A stretch of DNA of 64,000 nt from Nipponacmea schrenckii (GCA_030562195.1 JAUJPP010000012.1:11904001-11968000); one strand, 5' to 3'; shown: positions 12,035-23,734, counted from the first letter of the stretch. The notes: a model not told the origin generated them from the letters alone. Numbers and translations: made by a program.

Positions 12035-15000
12035 TTGTTTTACAGGGTTCTTGTTTATATCAAGCCCAGTGCCCGGCTACAATGGAATCATCGAATATGT
12101 GTTTAATATGCCAAAATTTAAGATAGCCTTGCCAAGCAAGGTGTCATACGCGTACGCCCACCAGCAGCTTTAATTGCAAGTTCAATTCATTGTTTGCTGC
12201 CGATTCACATTTTGTTAATTTCCATTTTAAAGAGAAATTTTAAGCGGACAAAATAAAAATCAAAAGAATCCATATATTAAAGAAATACATAAATAGTTTA
12301 CTTGTAGGTAGTATGGTAGAGACAATATCTTAGAATAAACGATTTTAGCACTATAAAATCAAGGTGTCTCTGTTTTGTCAACTTGTTGTTATTCTTCGTC
12401 GGACGAAGTGTGTACATAGGCCTATAAATGCAGGACTTAAAAAAAAACCTGCGATGCAAAATAAATAAATCAATATAATTATGAATCGAGCCCAGACGTG
12501 CACAAAAATTCTACAGTGTATTAGCACTTCGGACTAAACTGAAAGTATCTGTGTACATCAAAACAACAGTAAATCCATCGTCTAAATGTTTTAAATTAGA
12601 CATTAATGTGTCCGACTGTAAACTGTAAAATAATTTGTAAATTGTACCCTAATGCGCACATGTGTAACTTGTAACACCTCCTACTCAATTTACATGCAGC
12701 CTTGAGATATACTAAGGACTATCAATGTGGAGCAAACTTACAATAATTAAAGTAATAGCAACTGTGTATAATAATGTCTGCTATTATTAAAGTCGATTTA
12801 CTGGAACTCCTTTACCTAATACTTCATTACTGACATAGACTACTTGACACATTGATCTTAGAAATGGTTTACCAAAATTTTAGAACACTGCTGAATCAAT
12901 GGATTCTTGGGTTTTTTGTTCACTTCGTGGTGCTCACTAATCTTTGAATAAACAAGGACTAAATGGTTTAGTGCTAACATTGTTCAAAACCTTGGACTAA
13001 TTAATGGTATTGAGCATAGATCGTTTATTGTAAATTTATCATCATAAAAAGGTGGAAAAAATCTCAATATTCAGAAATAATTTTTAAAAATTTTTTGCTT
13101 CAATTTATGAATACCATGTACCAAAAACCTACAGAAATGCGTCCCTGGACTTATCTGAATCTTTTAACTACCATTTTTTTGTTATACGCCAAAACTATTT
13201 TAAAAACTTACTTAAAGTTCATAGATCATGAAGCCCCATTTTTAATACCTTAACAACATTTTTTTATAATCGCCAATCTAAAATATATATTTTAAGATAA
13301 TTTGTAACCAAATGAAAAGGAAAAACATTTTAAGATATAAAACCCAAATTGCCAATTTCCCTTTTTATTTCATTCTGAAAATTTAAAAAAGGACATCTAA
13401 TAAAAAATGGTGATAATAATTTGTCGCTATTGACTGTGATATATTTAGATACCAAGACTCAGATACTTGTTGACTTAGCTCCTATGCCTCGTGTTTGGGG
13501 TTCTATTTTTGTTATTTTATGATCCGTATAGACTGTCCTAGATATCGTAGACTGGGAACCAATCCACACACCTGCCTGGTTGAAACTCAACCAAAATCTA
13601 CTTTCTCAATGATCAAAAGTTACTTTCAAGTTTTCCAAAATAATCCTGTCGTTAGATTTTTTGGGGATTTTTATCTAAAATATATTACCTAAAAATATAC
13701 AAATAAATTGATTTATTGCCTTGATTTTAGACATTTGTTTAGATGTGAAATTTAATTTTTTATCAATAATCTCAATAAATGGTGAGGAGGGGATCTAAAT
13801 TTTAACTATATAATGTAATTTCTTTTGTTGTAAAATATAATACATGTAAAGAAAAAAAAACGGATTCCTATTCATTCCTTAACTTGTCTATCTTCTACCA
13901 GTGTTTGAATGAAATAAGGAGAAAGACAGTATCTTTACGCTAGAAAGTGTGATAGACTAGAATCAGTCCTCAGATGTTCCTTTATACAACAATGGTAAAG
14001 AAAAATATTTTATTTTTTAATATATTTTTACTTTGTCTTGTAAAACGGAATCAATCTAAATTCTTAAAGAAGGATTTTCTGTGTCTGAGACTAGATTTCT
14101 CTAAGAAACACCATTTAAAGTACCAGATGATCAAGTGTAGAGACTTGTATAATTTTATGAAGCATTGCACAATACCTTTTTTTTAATACAGTAACAGCAT
14201 TTATTGTTCAAACCGCCAAACTAAATGATACATTTTGAAAGATAATTTGTAACCAAATGAAGGGAAGACATTCAAGATATAAACCAAGTTGCCAGTCCTG
14301 TCTATTTCATTCTGGAAATTTAGAAAAGGACTTCTAATAACAACTTGGTGATTATAATTTTCATTTCGAACACGAATACAGAGGGATTAGATGGGGTCAA
14401 CTAGGATTTGAAGTAGCTCAGCTTTCAGGACTGCGTTAAAGGCAGAACTTTTAGGGTGATGTACAGCTTTTAGGACCAAGTCCTTGGTAGTAGAACCAAT
14501 TGCTTACTAGCAATAGATGATGTTGCTAACTTCAAAGATCAAGGCCAGGAGGTCTTATTGACCATCTTTAGATACCAAGATCCGGAGCTCGTTGACTTAG
14601 CTCCTATGCCTCTTTGGGCTTCTTTATTGTTATTTTATGATCCTTATAGACTGTCCTAGATATCGTAGACTAAGACCTAGTCCACACACCTGCCTGGTTT
14701 AATCTCAACCAGAATCTACTTTCTTCCCTTCGTGATCAATGATCAAAGCTGTATTTTTGGTTACATTCATTTTCAAAACTTTGTTTATCAGCAATTATGC
14801 TAATTAATCGGTTTTATTTTAATTGTGATTAAATTAGGATTGTGCAATACTTTCTCCTAAAGCTAAACGTCAACTACATCTAAACCTATTCAGTTCTAAA
14901 GGTATGATTCTTAGATACAGTCAGCTCAATAACAATAAAATCTCTTTTTAAAACTGAAATAAATTTTTGAAATTCTTCGAGACAAAATAAAAACCTTTGT

Positions 15001-15625
15001 TATATGTTGGAAATCAAAGGAAAAACTCTGTGGTATCTCAATTTCTACTATTGTAAAATATAAACTATCCTCTTTATTTTCATTCCATTCTATCACTGGG
15101 ACGACAGAATGCAAAAAAAATGTCGTAAGTACAAGCTAATTAAAAGGGGTAATTTGTAAAAAATATTTGTTAAAAATGCTACTTAATTGTATCTACTTGA
15201 TCAAAATTAATTTGTTTTAAAGGGTTAATGATAAATCGAAAGTATTAATTCTTAATTACAAGCTAATTTCGCTTAAATCTGTTCAGAATAGATTTCTTAC
15301 GCCTCACAAAAACAATATAGATCTAAGATGTTTACGTAAACTTTTAAATAATTAAATTAACTATTGTATTTTTTTAGTTACAAATTTTAAATATGTTCAG
15401 GGACACATTTGGCTAGATTTTGATGTGAAGTGTTCATAAATTTGAGCCTAAGAAATAATTCGGCTTGCAACATAAAAAGAACGCCCTTCAATGTTTTACA
15501 CAGAAAAGAGACACCAAAAGTTATTAATTTTGATTTATTTTCCAGAACCAAATTGTAAGAATTCACCAACCCAAAGCAACAATCCCGGAGATACTTATTA
15601 CTAATTTCTTGAAACCATTATTTAA

Positions 15626-16095
15626 AGGGGCACAATCTTGATTTTTAGTGATCGTTTTGGGCCTTTGTTACATTTAAACAGTCCTCAGAAATACTCAAGC
15701 TCTAAGAAAATCGCAAAATACCTTGAAATATACCTCAAAATTTCACTTTTTATTTTTTTCCGTGCTGAACGCGGCTGGTCTTCAGTCAGTCTGAAAATTG
15801 TGCGTCCTGTTGATAAAATCTACAATTGTTATTACATGTACTTTCTCTTTGTTTTACCAGTGTGGGCCTGCGCAGTAGTCTATTTATAACTCTTTCATTT
15901 TCCAATATGGCGGGACGTTCATAATATCTTAAGACATTATGATTTTCAAACATGGATAAATATGTATACTCATGGATTTGAAGGCTCAAATTTCAAAGGT
16001 AAGCTCTGTAGACTATGTCTGATTAGCTAAACAAAAGATTTCATGTGTTTGAGGCTGTCGGATGATTGTCCGAAACAAATCAAGCCTGTGCCCCT
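15626..16095. mobile_element. MITE, 470 bp, TTAA target duplication, empty site known
   Basis: Ends are AGGGGCACA and TGTGCCCCT. TTAA flanks both sides (15622-15625 and 16096-16099). The other arm of the inverted duplication reads straight through this point with a single TTAA (near 35168-35180), which defines the insertion precisely. TTAA duplication is typical of piggyBac-type transposition; the ends are too short to assign a family firmly. Open frames inside are short and not recognised. Confidence 0.85.
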
Positions 16096-16189
16096 TTAAG
16101 AGCTAAATTTAGAACTTTTATACGAAAATTACATGAAATTACTTCGAATAAAAATTAAATTTCAAATGATTCAAACGGGAAATTCTTGA

Positions 16190-16355
16190 AACTATGGTAT
16201 CAACTGAGAAACTAAGGAGTCAACCTAGAAACAATGGTTTCAGCTGATAAACTATGATATTTACTTAAAAACTATGGTATTAACAAGCAAAACTATGGTA
16301 TTTACTTCAAAAACTATGTTAGTTACTTAGAAAACTATGGTATTTACTGAGAATC
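16190..16355. repeat. ~27-bp AAACTATGGTATTTACT minisatellite
   Basis: Seven or so imperfect units of AAACTATGGTAT plus TTACT/TCAACT. The mirror region in the other arm (~34935-35075) has fewer, diverged units. Confidence 0.65.
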
Positions 16356-17711
16356 TGGAAAGGGAAGAAAACTACTCTGAAACTAGTTTTGTTAACTTAT
16401 ATCTTAGATGTCTTACAGACAAGAGGTAGTGCTCATGCCACATGATATAATATAACTACTTTAAGTTATTAAAATACGCGACCTGTTGATTATGTATAAC
16501 AGAATAAAATTGTGTAGTTTACGTAGGAAATAAATTATAATAATAATCATGGAAGCTACAAACGTTCTTTTTAAGAAGATTAAAAGCACTTAGAAGGAAA
16601 ATGTGGACATATCAAAACATGCCTTATTTTCTGCCTATAAGTTCTGTATGAAAGTTATTTGAAATTTACGAATTCTGGTTGAAATAGTATCGAGCATGCT
16701 TCTAATAAGGGTCATTTTAGCAGACAGTAGTAGAAGTACCACATACACAATCCTGTCTGTCTGGATGTAGAAATTGTGCTTTAGGTATTTGAGGTTTAGA
16801 ACTGTGACCCAGACAACTCCCTGAAGTACTGACACAGCCATTAGCATTATAAATTATATTGTATAATGATTTTTAGTGCATATTTTTTACAGTACTGATG
16901 TGAGTGACATAATGTTTTGTCAATGATTGATAATACTGAAAAATTCAGTATCAAATCAATTTATTGGTATTGGAATATGTATATTGTGTTATTATTTAAA
17001 AATTAAAGAATATCAATTCTTACCTGACTCTAGTTCTCTACGTTCTGGAATTCTGTTTACTTTCTAGAATTCTGTTTTGTCAGATGATATATGTTACGTT
17101 CAAAAGATCTTGGCTAAAAACAGTTGGTTGGTACTAATGTAGATGACGTCGTTTTCCTCTGGAAATGGAAAGTAAAATCACTGGATATAAAAATATACTT
17201 TCCAAATTCTGATGTATGTCGACAATTGTAAATTGCCCTTCACAAAAATTAGATTATATTTCTTTTAAAAAATCCCCTTAGTATATTCCTCACAGAATTA
17301 AAATAAAAGAACACTTACAATTCCCTTTGATGTTTGTTGTTCTTTATTCTGTGTATTCTAATTCTTTTCTCATTTTTTTGTTTGAATTATCCACTGGATC
17401 TTCTTTGTAGTCTTCCTGATTTGCTCCATTTGTGTTGACATGGAAAGAAATATAAGAATCGTTTACTTAAATGAAAACCAGTAACTATATCTCGACGTTT
17501 TTAAACTTAAAAGGTTCAGTTAACAAATGAACAAAAGAAAATCTTTCTATAATAATATGCTTTTTTTATAATAAACTCTAAAATTGGTTTTGGCGTTTAA
17601 AAATTAATGGTTTGGTTTTCGGGGTTCGTACTTTACTACTTTGCATAAAGAATAATTAGGAGTAAATATAAAACAAAACGACCCTTTACTAAATAATACT
17701 TACCAAAACAT

Positions 17712-18027
17712 CTCCATAATATAACTTATTTCTTGTTGATATCCTTAATGGCGCTTGCTGTTCCTTTTACTGCTTAGGTAAAGATTTGAATATGTTGAAA
17801 TAATAGTGTGGGTGAAAAGCGTTCAGATAAAGCTCAGAGGACAAGGATTGGATAGTAGTGATTTGTGCTCAGAAAGGTCAGTTCAGATCTTGCTGGTTTG
17901 AAATTCTGAGCTTTTAATTGGTTTGTTTGAATTTTGATCCAATCAGAATAAACATTGTATGTGCTGGGTTTGATATTTGAAACAATGAAACAGATTGTAT
18001 TGAAGCAGACACTTTAAGAGAAATAGA
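17712..18027 (-). pseudogene. Broken copy of the 33354-33650 exon
   Basis: The minus strand is homologous to the intact exon of the right arm (shared lines NVYSDWIKIQTNQLK and STNHYYPILV). It carries a small deletion after PILV that shifts the frame and puts stops in the rest. The donor region TTTTGGTAAGTATT survives. Intact copy on the right, broken copy on the left. Confidence 0.7.
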
Positions 18028-18754
18028 TGGTGAACTTTGTACGTAGAATGTTAAAAATAGCCATCGTAATACGCCCACATTTATAATTTGTCTGAGGCCG
18101 GTATATTTTTCATATGTTTTAGGTAACACTCAAGTTATTATCAAAAAAGGATTAATTTGAATTAAACAGATTATAAAGAGGTTCTCCATACGTTTCATGC
18201 ATATCCGGGACAATTTGCACTATTCCAATTTTCATTTTGACGTCTTTGGTTCTGGTAATTCTACTAAAACTATTGCATATTATTTTATTAGAGGGGAACT
18301 GCCTAGATATTAACAGTAGCTCTAGCGACAGCATGAACCACCATTTGTAAAAACTATTTACAAGCAATTGTTATAAAAGTGTTTTTTCTGTTTGGCTTGA
18401 AGATTTTTTATCTTCACAGAAAATTTGAAGGAATTGTAACGAGTTTTTCTACTTGTATATCAGGACCACTGATATATTCAATTTACACCATTTCAATTTT
18501 CATTCTGACGTATGTGGCTCTAGCAATTCTACTAAAGGTTTTATTAGCCCACTGCATAGATATCAACATTAGCTTCTGGTCGATGTCCTCTAGTGACATC
18601 ATTCAATTGAAATTGTGCAAATTGATGCTATATATATATGTCCCTAATTCACAAAAACAACCTATTCACAAACCCTTTAAATCTAGACTATAATTAATAA
18701 TGAATGATTCATAAATAATATTTCTTAAAGCGTGGAAAACCGATTCTTGTGATA
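18028..18754. other. Spacer with a diverged ~160-bp direct duplication
   Basis: Bases ~18180-18340 and ~18440-18610 share TTCAATTTTCATT-TGACGT and AATTCTACTAAA blocks in the same orientation. At ~18062 ACGCCCACAT resembles a solitary right end of a Helentron-like element on the minus strand. No gene recognised. Confidence 0.4.
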
Positions 18755-20117
18755 ATTCCTGACAATTTGTGTTCAAGAATGCTTTGGTATCCACTACGAG
18801 TCGTTACCTTGCCTCTTGGGTTTGCATAGAGCTTAATAGATTAATCAGAAGATTCTTGTGGAATAGAAAGTCTGCCTTCATTAAATTTTCATCCTTAATT
18901 GGACACTATGATGTTGGTGGTTTGAACCTTGTAGATATTAATTTGAAAGCGGAATCTTTTAAACTGCATTTTCTCTAAAAGTTCATTAAATGCTTTAATG
19001 ATACGGTTTGGAAACTTCTGATGGCACATTTCCTTAGGAAATATAGAAGTATGAGACTTACCTTCGAACTGTTATAATAATACATAACGCATTCCAAACA
19101 ATATCTGTTTTACCTTCATTCTATAGTTCAATGTTGAGTGCTTGGAGTAATTTTTGTGACGGAAATAGTATTCCAGTTTTACCTATAGTGATATACTTAA
19201 TCAACCTATCTTTGATAATCCCTCCCTTGTTTCTTCGGCTGCTAAGTAAAAGCACAGTACATGCTAATTCTTAGATCTTTGCCACCAGATTGGTTAGATG
19301 CTTTGATAAATGAAAGAGGTAGCGTTAAGCATGTCATTGAGAAGCCATTATCTTTTGATAATGTTCCAATCAATTTATGTGAGCTTAAAACGTATTTGTG
19401 TTAGCTTAAAAGTATCATCAAAATCCTGTAAGTGTCAAATTCTGGAATGATCAGGGGTTTAACCTCAATCTTAAAACTGTTTGGCTATCAGTTTTTAATA
19501 GTAGCAAAAGTTCGGATCAAATTGGCAATGATTTTCGAATAGTCCACGATGTCTTTGGGACCAATCATAAGCTTTATCGTTTGGTTATTCTTAGTGATCC
19601 CTTACGTCCCTTATTCATAGCTGTAGAAGATTAAAAACACATTTTCTTTCCATGTCAGTCTTCAGAAAATTGTCGAAGCTTTATCTCAAGAATGATTGAA
19701 GTGTTTTTCCGAAACACGGGTTTTACAGAGATGCAATTTTCTGAATGGTTACTATTTGGTTATCCCAGTAAAAAAGATGGTGACAGTTTATTTTTAATTT
19801 TAATATTTTCATGTTATAGATTGTCTGTTGTTAATCGAAGATTAATGCGTATGAAAAATTCACAAAAGATTCACTTAGTATCATTATTTAAATTATCCTT
19901 GTCTAATCACCTGAATGTTATATATAATAACCTAATGAAGTACAGCAAGCATCAGTCATTTTTACAATTGTTTGGTTTGAATACTTATTTATCTGTTAAA
20001 AATGATATTATCATAGTCAATTTTGGTAGTTTTTAAAGCATTCACTGTGATGGTTTTTTAATATTTTATATATTGTAATTTTATAACTTTTATAAATAAA
20101 TCAAGATTAAAAAAAAA
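18755..20117 (+). mobile_element. 3' part of a Tx1/L1-like LINE, inserted in a 5S rRNA gene
   Basis: Protein pieces in order on the plus strand: LNRLIRRFLWNRKSAFIKF then GHYDVGGLNLVDINLKAESFKL (18769-18975), the stretch after the RT palm in L1/Tx1-type LINEs; VHDVFGTNHKLYRLVILSD (~19545-19600); HIFFPCQSSENC, a zinc-knuckle-like line; then EWLLFGYPSKKDG and a Lys-rich end to a stop near 20034. Several frameshifts and stops separate the pieces, so it is dead. The copy is 5'-truncated, has no RT catalytic core left, and ends in an A-rich tail (20108-20117) that abuts 5S rRNA sequence directly. Confidence 0.7.
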
Positions 20118-20208
20118 CAGTTCTCGCCCGATCACTGAGGTTAAGCAACTTCGGGATCGGTTAGTACATGGATGGGTTACCGCCTGGAAACACCGAGTGC
20201 TATTGACT
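20118..20208 (+). rRNA. 5S rRNA gene, 3' three-quarters (nt ~30-120)
   Basis: Starts AGTTCTCGCCCGATCAC, continues with TTAAGCAAC (box A/intermediate control region), GGTTAGTACATGGATGGG (box C) and CCGCCTGGAAACACCG, and ends at GACTC followed by a CTTTT pol III terminator. Some sites are unlike the usual animal 5S (TTCGGGATCGG for GTCGGGCCCGG). The first ~29 nt are missing and replaced by the LINE tail, so this copy cannot be transcribed normally. Confidence 0.85.
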
Positions 20209-20280
20209 CTCTTTTGCTCCGTACACTTATTATATAAATCTTTTTTCGCCAAAGACCCGCCAGAAAAAGTCATAGGCAAT

Positions 20281-20309
20281 GTCTACGGCCATACCACGTT
20301 GAAAGCACC
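20281..20309 (+). rRNA. 5S rRNA gene, first 29 nt of a second unit
   Basis: GTCTACGGCCATACCACG followed by TTGAAAGCACC is the exact start of an animal 5S gene. The match stops after AAAGCACC, the point where the upstream copy begins. A TATATAAA box lies about 50 bp upstream (~20231). The ~72-bp spacer between the two pieces suggests a former tandem 5S unit of ~190 bp. What follows (20310 on) may be the 5' start of another LINE copy inserted at the same site; ATGGATACTCCCACC at 20335 would be a candidate start. Confidence 0.7.
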
Positions 20310-21521
20310 AGATCACTGCCAGAGTTTTCAAGGTATGGATACTCCCACCCCCAAACTAAAATGGTCAGAACTCTACCCTGGAATTCTCCCATCAACTCCT
20401 CTATAAATTATATAAATGGGACACCAAGAATATTTAGTGCATATTAACTTTGGTTTGTAAAGAGTTCATCTTGTAAATCGTCCTTGAAAATATCTAACTT
20501 CGCTTGAACTGACCTCTGTCTTGACATGTATGCTTGGGGTTTGTTTTAGATTCAATTCGTTTAGATGTCTAAACAAACCAACAAAAAAGAGTTGTGAATA
20601 ATGCAATGAAATGTTAACATACGAGGACAGTCATTTTTCAGAACAGAAGCCGCGCCCCTTTCTCGTCCTACCATAGCTGGAGCCACCTTGACAGATACTT
20701 ATTGCATTAGAGGTGAACTGTGTATATCCTAAAAATAGGTTCAATACTGCAAGGCTCTCGAATAGAATGTCATTATATGTCATTAAATTGTAAAAGAAAA
20801 ACAGTTGCTTGAAATCCAATCACATCAAATTGATTCCGGTAATACATGCACAAAAAGTTACTAAAGACCTTTTCAACGTACAGTATATTTGGGTAGTTGA
20901 GAAACCAGTGAAGAAAGAAAACGAAATTTATAGTTTGAGGTGTAAGAGATTATGTTGTGTATTTAAAATCCCTGAAATATATATTACAATCATGAAAATA
21001 CAATTAAAATAAATATAATACATATCACAGAAATACCTGATTAATAAGTAAGTTAAAAGGGTTATAGCCCTTGCCAATGAAATACAGGGACTTAGTCCAG
21101 TAAATCATTTTAAGCTAATGATCCAAGCAAATCCTTGATAGTTGGAACAAGCTTTCGTAAATTTACTAGGTTAAGTAAATTTGATTTTCTAAAAGGGTTT
21201 ATTTCTTACTAGGGTTATTTAAAAGGCATGTTTCAAGCTTAATGTTGATCCAAACAAAACGACAAAATTCTACTTTCGAAAGAATTAAAAGTTAGAACTT
21301 CAGAATTTCAGAAATGGGTTTTATGTTTGTATTCAAAATTCTCTAAAATTTAAAAATATATTTTTTACCGAAACCTAAATGAGTTGAAGGTTGAATGTTA
21401 GTCATAACAATAATATCCAATAAATAGTTCGGTGTAACATTCAACATATGTACGCTCAGAACTTTTTGATTTTATCCGTTATATTTATGTAAATTTCGAT
21501 TCATTATCTGACCTTGATAAA
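20310..21521. other. No gene recognised
   Basis: Possible LINE 5' region at the start, then AT-rich DNA with short open frames that show no family resemblance. Confidence 0.4.
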
Positions 21522-21590
21522 ATGTCTGTAATTTTGTCCGATAGTAAAGTTGTGAAGAAAAGTGCCAAAGCCTGCTATGATATTCTCAAT
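21522..21590 (+). CDS. Possible short first exon upstream of the zinc-finger gene
   Basis: An ATG opens 23 codons (MSVILSDSKVVKKSAKACYD and three more) that end at an AAT|GTAAGA donor. No acceptor clearly links it to the zinc-finger frame 500 bp downstream. It is only a suggestion. Confidence 0.2.
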
Positions 21591-21780
21591 GTAAGAAAAC
21601 AGAGTCTGTATATTTCTAGCTAATTTAAAGTGTACGTTGATATGTTAATTTATTTTTAATTTTTAAGATATGAACTGATTAATTTATTTCTAATTCTGTA
21701 AATGAGCCCTATGTCTTCTTTATAATCTCTTTAACCTGGAGTTAATTGTTAAAATTTGGTCGAAATAAACTACAATGAGC

Positions 21781-21860
21781 TGCTCTGTAAATAATTTTCA
21801 ATCCGTATAATATGGCATGCCAGGTGTCAATCCGTAAAATATAGCACTTCCTGTTTATTA
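21781..21860 (+). promoter_or_regulatory. 5' flank block shared by the zinc-finger copies
   Basis: CTGTAAATAATTTTCAATCC, then GCATGCCA and CACTTCCTG, recur in the same order upstream of the broken zinc-finger copy at 57065-57660 (reverse strand, ~57710-57800) and, degraded, upstream of the third copy (~56760-56860). CAGGAAGT is an ETS-type core. Conservation may mean common promoter, or just the extent of the duplicated block. Confidence 0.35.
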
Positions 21861-22084
21861 TAAAGAAAATGCAATTTCAGATATCAAATTTCAAATCTAG
21901 ACCAAAAATTAGTCAAAAATGGGCATGCAAAAACCCCCAAAGGAAGGGAGAAAGAGGATTTCTAAAAATAGAACGAACTAAATTCGTACAATCATTAGCA
22001 TAAAATGTTTACTGGTCCGAGTCCATAATAAACTCCAATTGAGACTTCGTAATTACTTTACTGGCCGACCAATTTTTGTGGCCA

Positions 22085-23734
22085 ATGGATACACTTATTA
22101 ACATGATGGATAAATCTCATAAAACGAAAAATTCACACAAATGTGTAGATTGTGCAAAATGTTTCCTTACAATGAATGCTCTAAATGTTCACACAAGAAT
22201 ACATTCTGGAGAGAAACCTTACCAATGTGATGTTTGTAAAAAGTGTTTTAGAACAGCATGGTTTCTTACTGTACATATGAGGACACATACAGGAGAGAAA
22301 CCTTACCAATGTGATGTTTGTAAAAAGTGTTTTACAACATCAGGGTTACTTACTGTACATATGAGAACACATACAGGAGAGAAACCTTACCAATGTGATG
22401 TTTGTAAAAAGCGTTTTTCTGGATTCAAAGGTTGTACTGTTCACATGAGAATACATACTGGAGAGAAACCTTACCAATGTGATGTTTGTAAAAAGTGTTT
22501 TAGAACATCATGGTTACTTACTGTACATATGAGAACACATACAGGAGAGAAACCTTACCAATGTGATGTTTGTAAAAAGTGTTTTACGACATCAGGGTTA
22601 CTTACTGTACATATGAGAACACATACAGGAGAGAAACCTTACCAATGTGAAGTTTGTAAAAAGTGTTTTACAACATCATGGTTACTTACCTTACATATGA
22701 GAACACATACAGGAGAGAAACCTTACCATTGTGATGTTTGTAAAAAGTGTTTTACAACATCATGGTTACTTACCTTACATATGAGAACACATACAGGGGT
22801 GAAACCTTACCAATGTGATGTTTGTAAAAAGTGTTTTAGAACATTAGGGTCAATTACTGTACATATGAGAATACATACTGGAGAGAAACCTTACAAATGT
22901 AAAGTTTGTGGAAAGTGTTTTACTCGAGCAAGCAGTCTGAACATGCACACAAGAACACACACTGGAGAGAAACCTAACCAATGTGATGTTTGTAAAAAGT
23001 GTTATAGAACATTAGGGTCACTTACTGTACATATGAGAATACATTCCGGAGAGAAACCTTACAAATGTAAAGTTTGTGGAAAGTATTTTAATCAAGCAGG
23101 GAATCTGAAAAAGCACACAAGAACACACACTGGAGAGAAACCTTACCAATGTGAAGTTTGTCAAAAGCGTTTTTCTACTTCCACAGAATGTACTGTTCAT
23201 ATGAGAATACATACTGGAGAGAAACCTTACCAATGTGAAGTTTGTCAAAAGCGTTTTTCTACTTCCACAGAATGTACTGTTCATATGAGAATACATACTG
23301 GAGAGAAACCTTACCAATGTGAAGTTTGTAAAAAGTATTTTTCTAGATCCGATGATTGTACTGTTCATATGAGAATACATACTGGAGAGAAACCTTACAA
23401 ATGTAAAGTTTGTAAAAAGTGTTTTAAAACATCATGGTTACTTGCTGTACATATGAGAATACATACTGGAGAGAAACCTTACAAATGTAAAGTTTGTGGA
23501 AAGTGTTTTACTCAAGCAAGCGGACTGAACATTCATTCAATTACACATACTAGAGAGAAATCTTTCCAATGTGAAGTTTGTCACAAGTGTTTCTCTAGTT
23601 CCAAAGATTGTACTCTTCACATGAAAATACATACTAGAGAGAAACCTTACCAATGTGAAGTTTGTAAAAATTCATTTAGTTATAAATCTTCACTAATCCG
23701 TCATATGAAAAACAGATCTCATTGTAAAAATTAA
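22085..23734 (+). CDS. C2H2 zinc-finger protein, 19 fingers
   Basis: The frame encodes 549 residues from the first ATG (MDTLINMMDKSHKTKNSH). A short basic leader is followed by 19 adjacent C2H2 fingers of the CxxC-x12-HxxxH type, each 28 residues (84 bp) with TGEKPYQC linkers. No KRAB, SCAN, BTB or ZAD domain is visible. The protein most likely binds DNA in the nucleus; target and role are unknown. Helix residues fall into a few classes (TSWLLT, TSGLLT, STECT, QASGLN), and fingers 13 and 14 are identical, which points to recent unit duplication. All fingers keep their ligands except small linker changes (TGVKP, TREKS). The frame is intact in one exon, preceded in frame by a TGA at 22040. Two broken relatives lie at 56.2-57.7 kb. 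Confidence 0.9.
   Translation: MDTLINMMDKSHKTKNSHKCVDCAKCFLTMNALNVHTRIHSGEKPYQCDVCKKCFRTAWFLTVHMRTHTGEKPYQCDVCKKCFTTSGLLTVHMRTHTGEKPYQCDVCKKRFSGFKGCTVHMRIHTGEKPYQCDVCKKCFRTSWLLTVHMRTHTGEKPYQCDVCKKCFTTSGLLTVHMRTHTGEKPYQCEVCKKCFTTSWLLTLHMRTHTGEKPYHCDVCKKCFTTSWLLTLHMRTHTGVKPYQCDVCKKCFRTLGSITVHMRIHTGEKPYKCKVCGKCFTRASSLNMHTRTHTGEKPNQCDVCKKCYRTLGSLTVHMRIHSGEKPYKCKVCGKYFNQAGNLKKHTRTHTGEKPYQCEVCQKRFSTSTECTVHMRIHTGEKPYQCEVCQKRFSTSTECTVHMRIHTGEKPYQCEVCKKYFSRSDDCTVHMRIHTGEKPYKCKVCKKCFKTSWLLAVHMRIHTGEKPYKCKVCGKCFTQASGLNIHSITHTREKSFQCEVCHKCFSSSKDCTLHMKIHTREKPYQCEVCKNSFSYKSSLIRHMKNRSHCKN

Larger units (their letters stand above)
12035..18027 (+). repeat. Left arm of a large inverted duplication
   Basis: This ~6-kb block matches 33360-38610 reverse-complemented along its length. 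Examples: 12061-12110 vs 38480-38540, 14640-14720 vs 35980-36060, 17020-17080 vs 34320-34380 and 17700-18027 vs 33360-33660. Arms differ by point changes, small indels, a 470-bp MITE present only here (15626-16095), and different local duplications. Inside this arm, ~13090-13800 and ~14150-14760 are diverged copies of each other. At ~12120 the outer end carries AAGATAGCCTTGCC followed by ACGCCCACC, close to the left-end motif of the Helentron-like elements. Confidence 0.85.

Noticed and set aside
16635..16847. 70-codon minus-strand frame in the left arm
   Set aside because: The mirror region (~34540-34680) lacks ~130 bp of it and breaks the frame, so it is not supported as coding.
18379..18693. 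104-codon hydrophobic frame that resembles a membrane protein
   Set aside because: It lies in a diverged direct duplication whose other copy lacks the frame; AT-rich DNA alone explains the Ile/Leu/Phe content.
20118..20208. Functional 5S rRNA gene
   Set aside because: The first ~29 nt are replaced by the tail of a LINE; only the 3' part is present.
23018..23380. 120-codon open frame antisense to the zinc-finger gene
   Set aside because: It is a by-product of the 84-bp finger repeat; the same antisense words recur in every finger array here.
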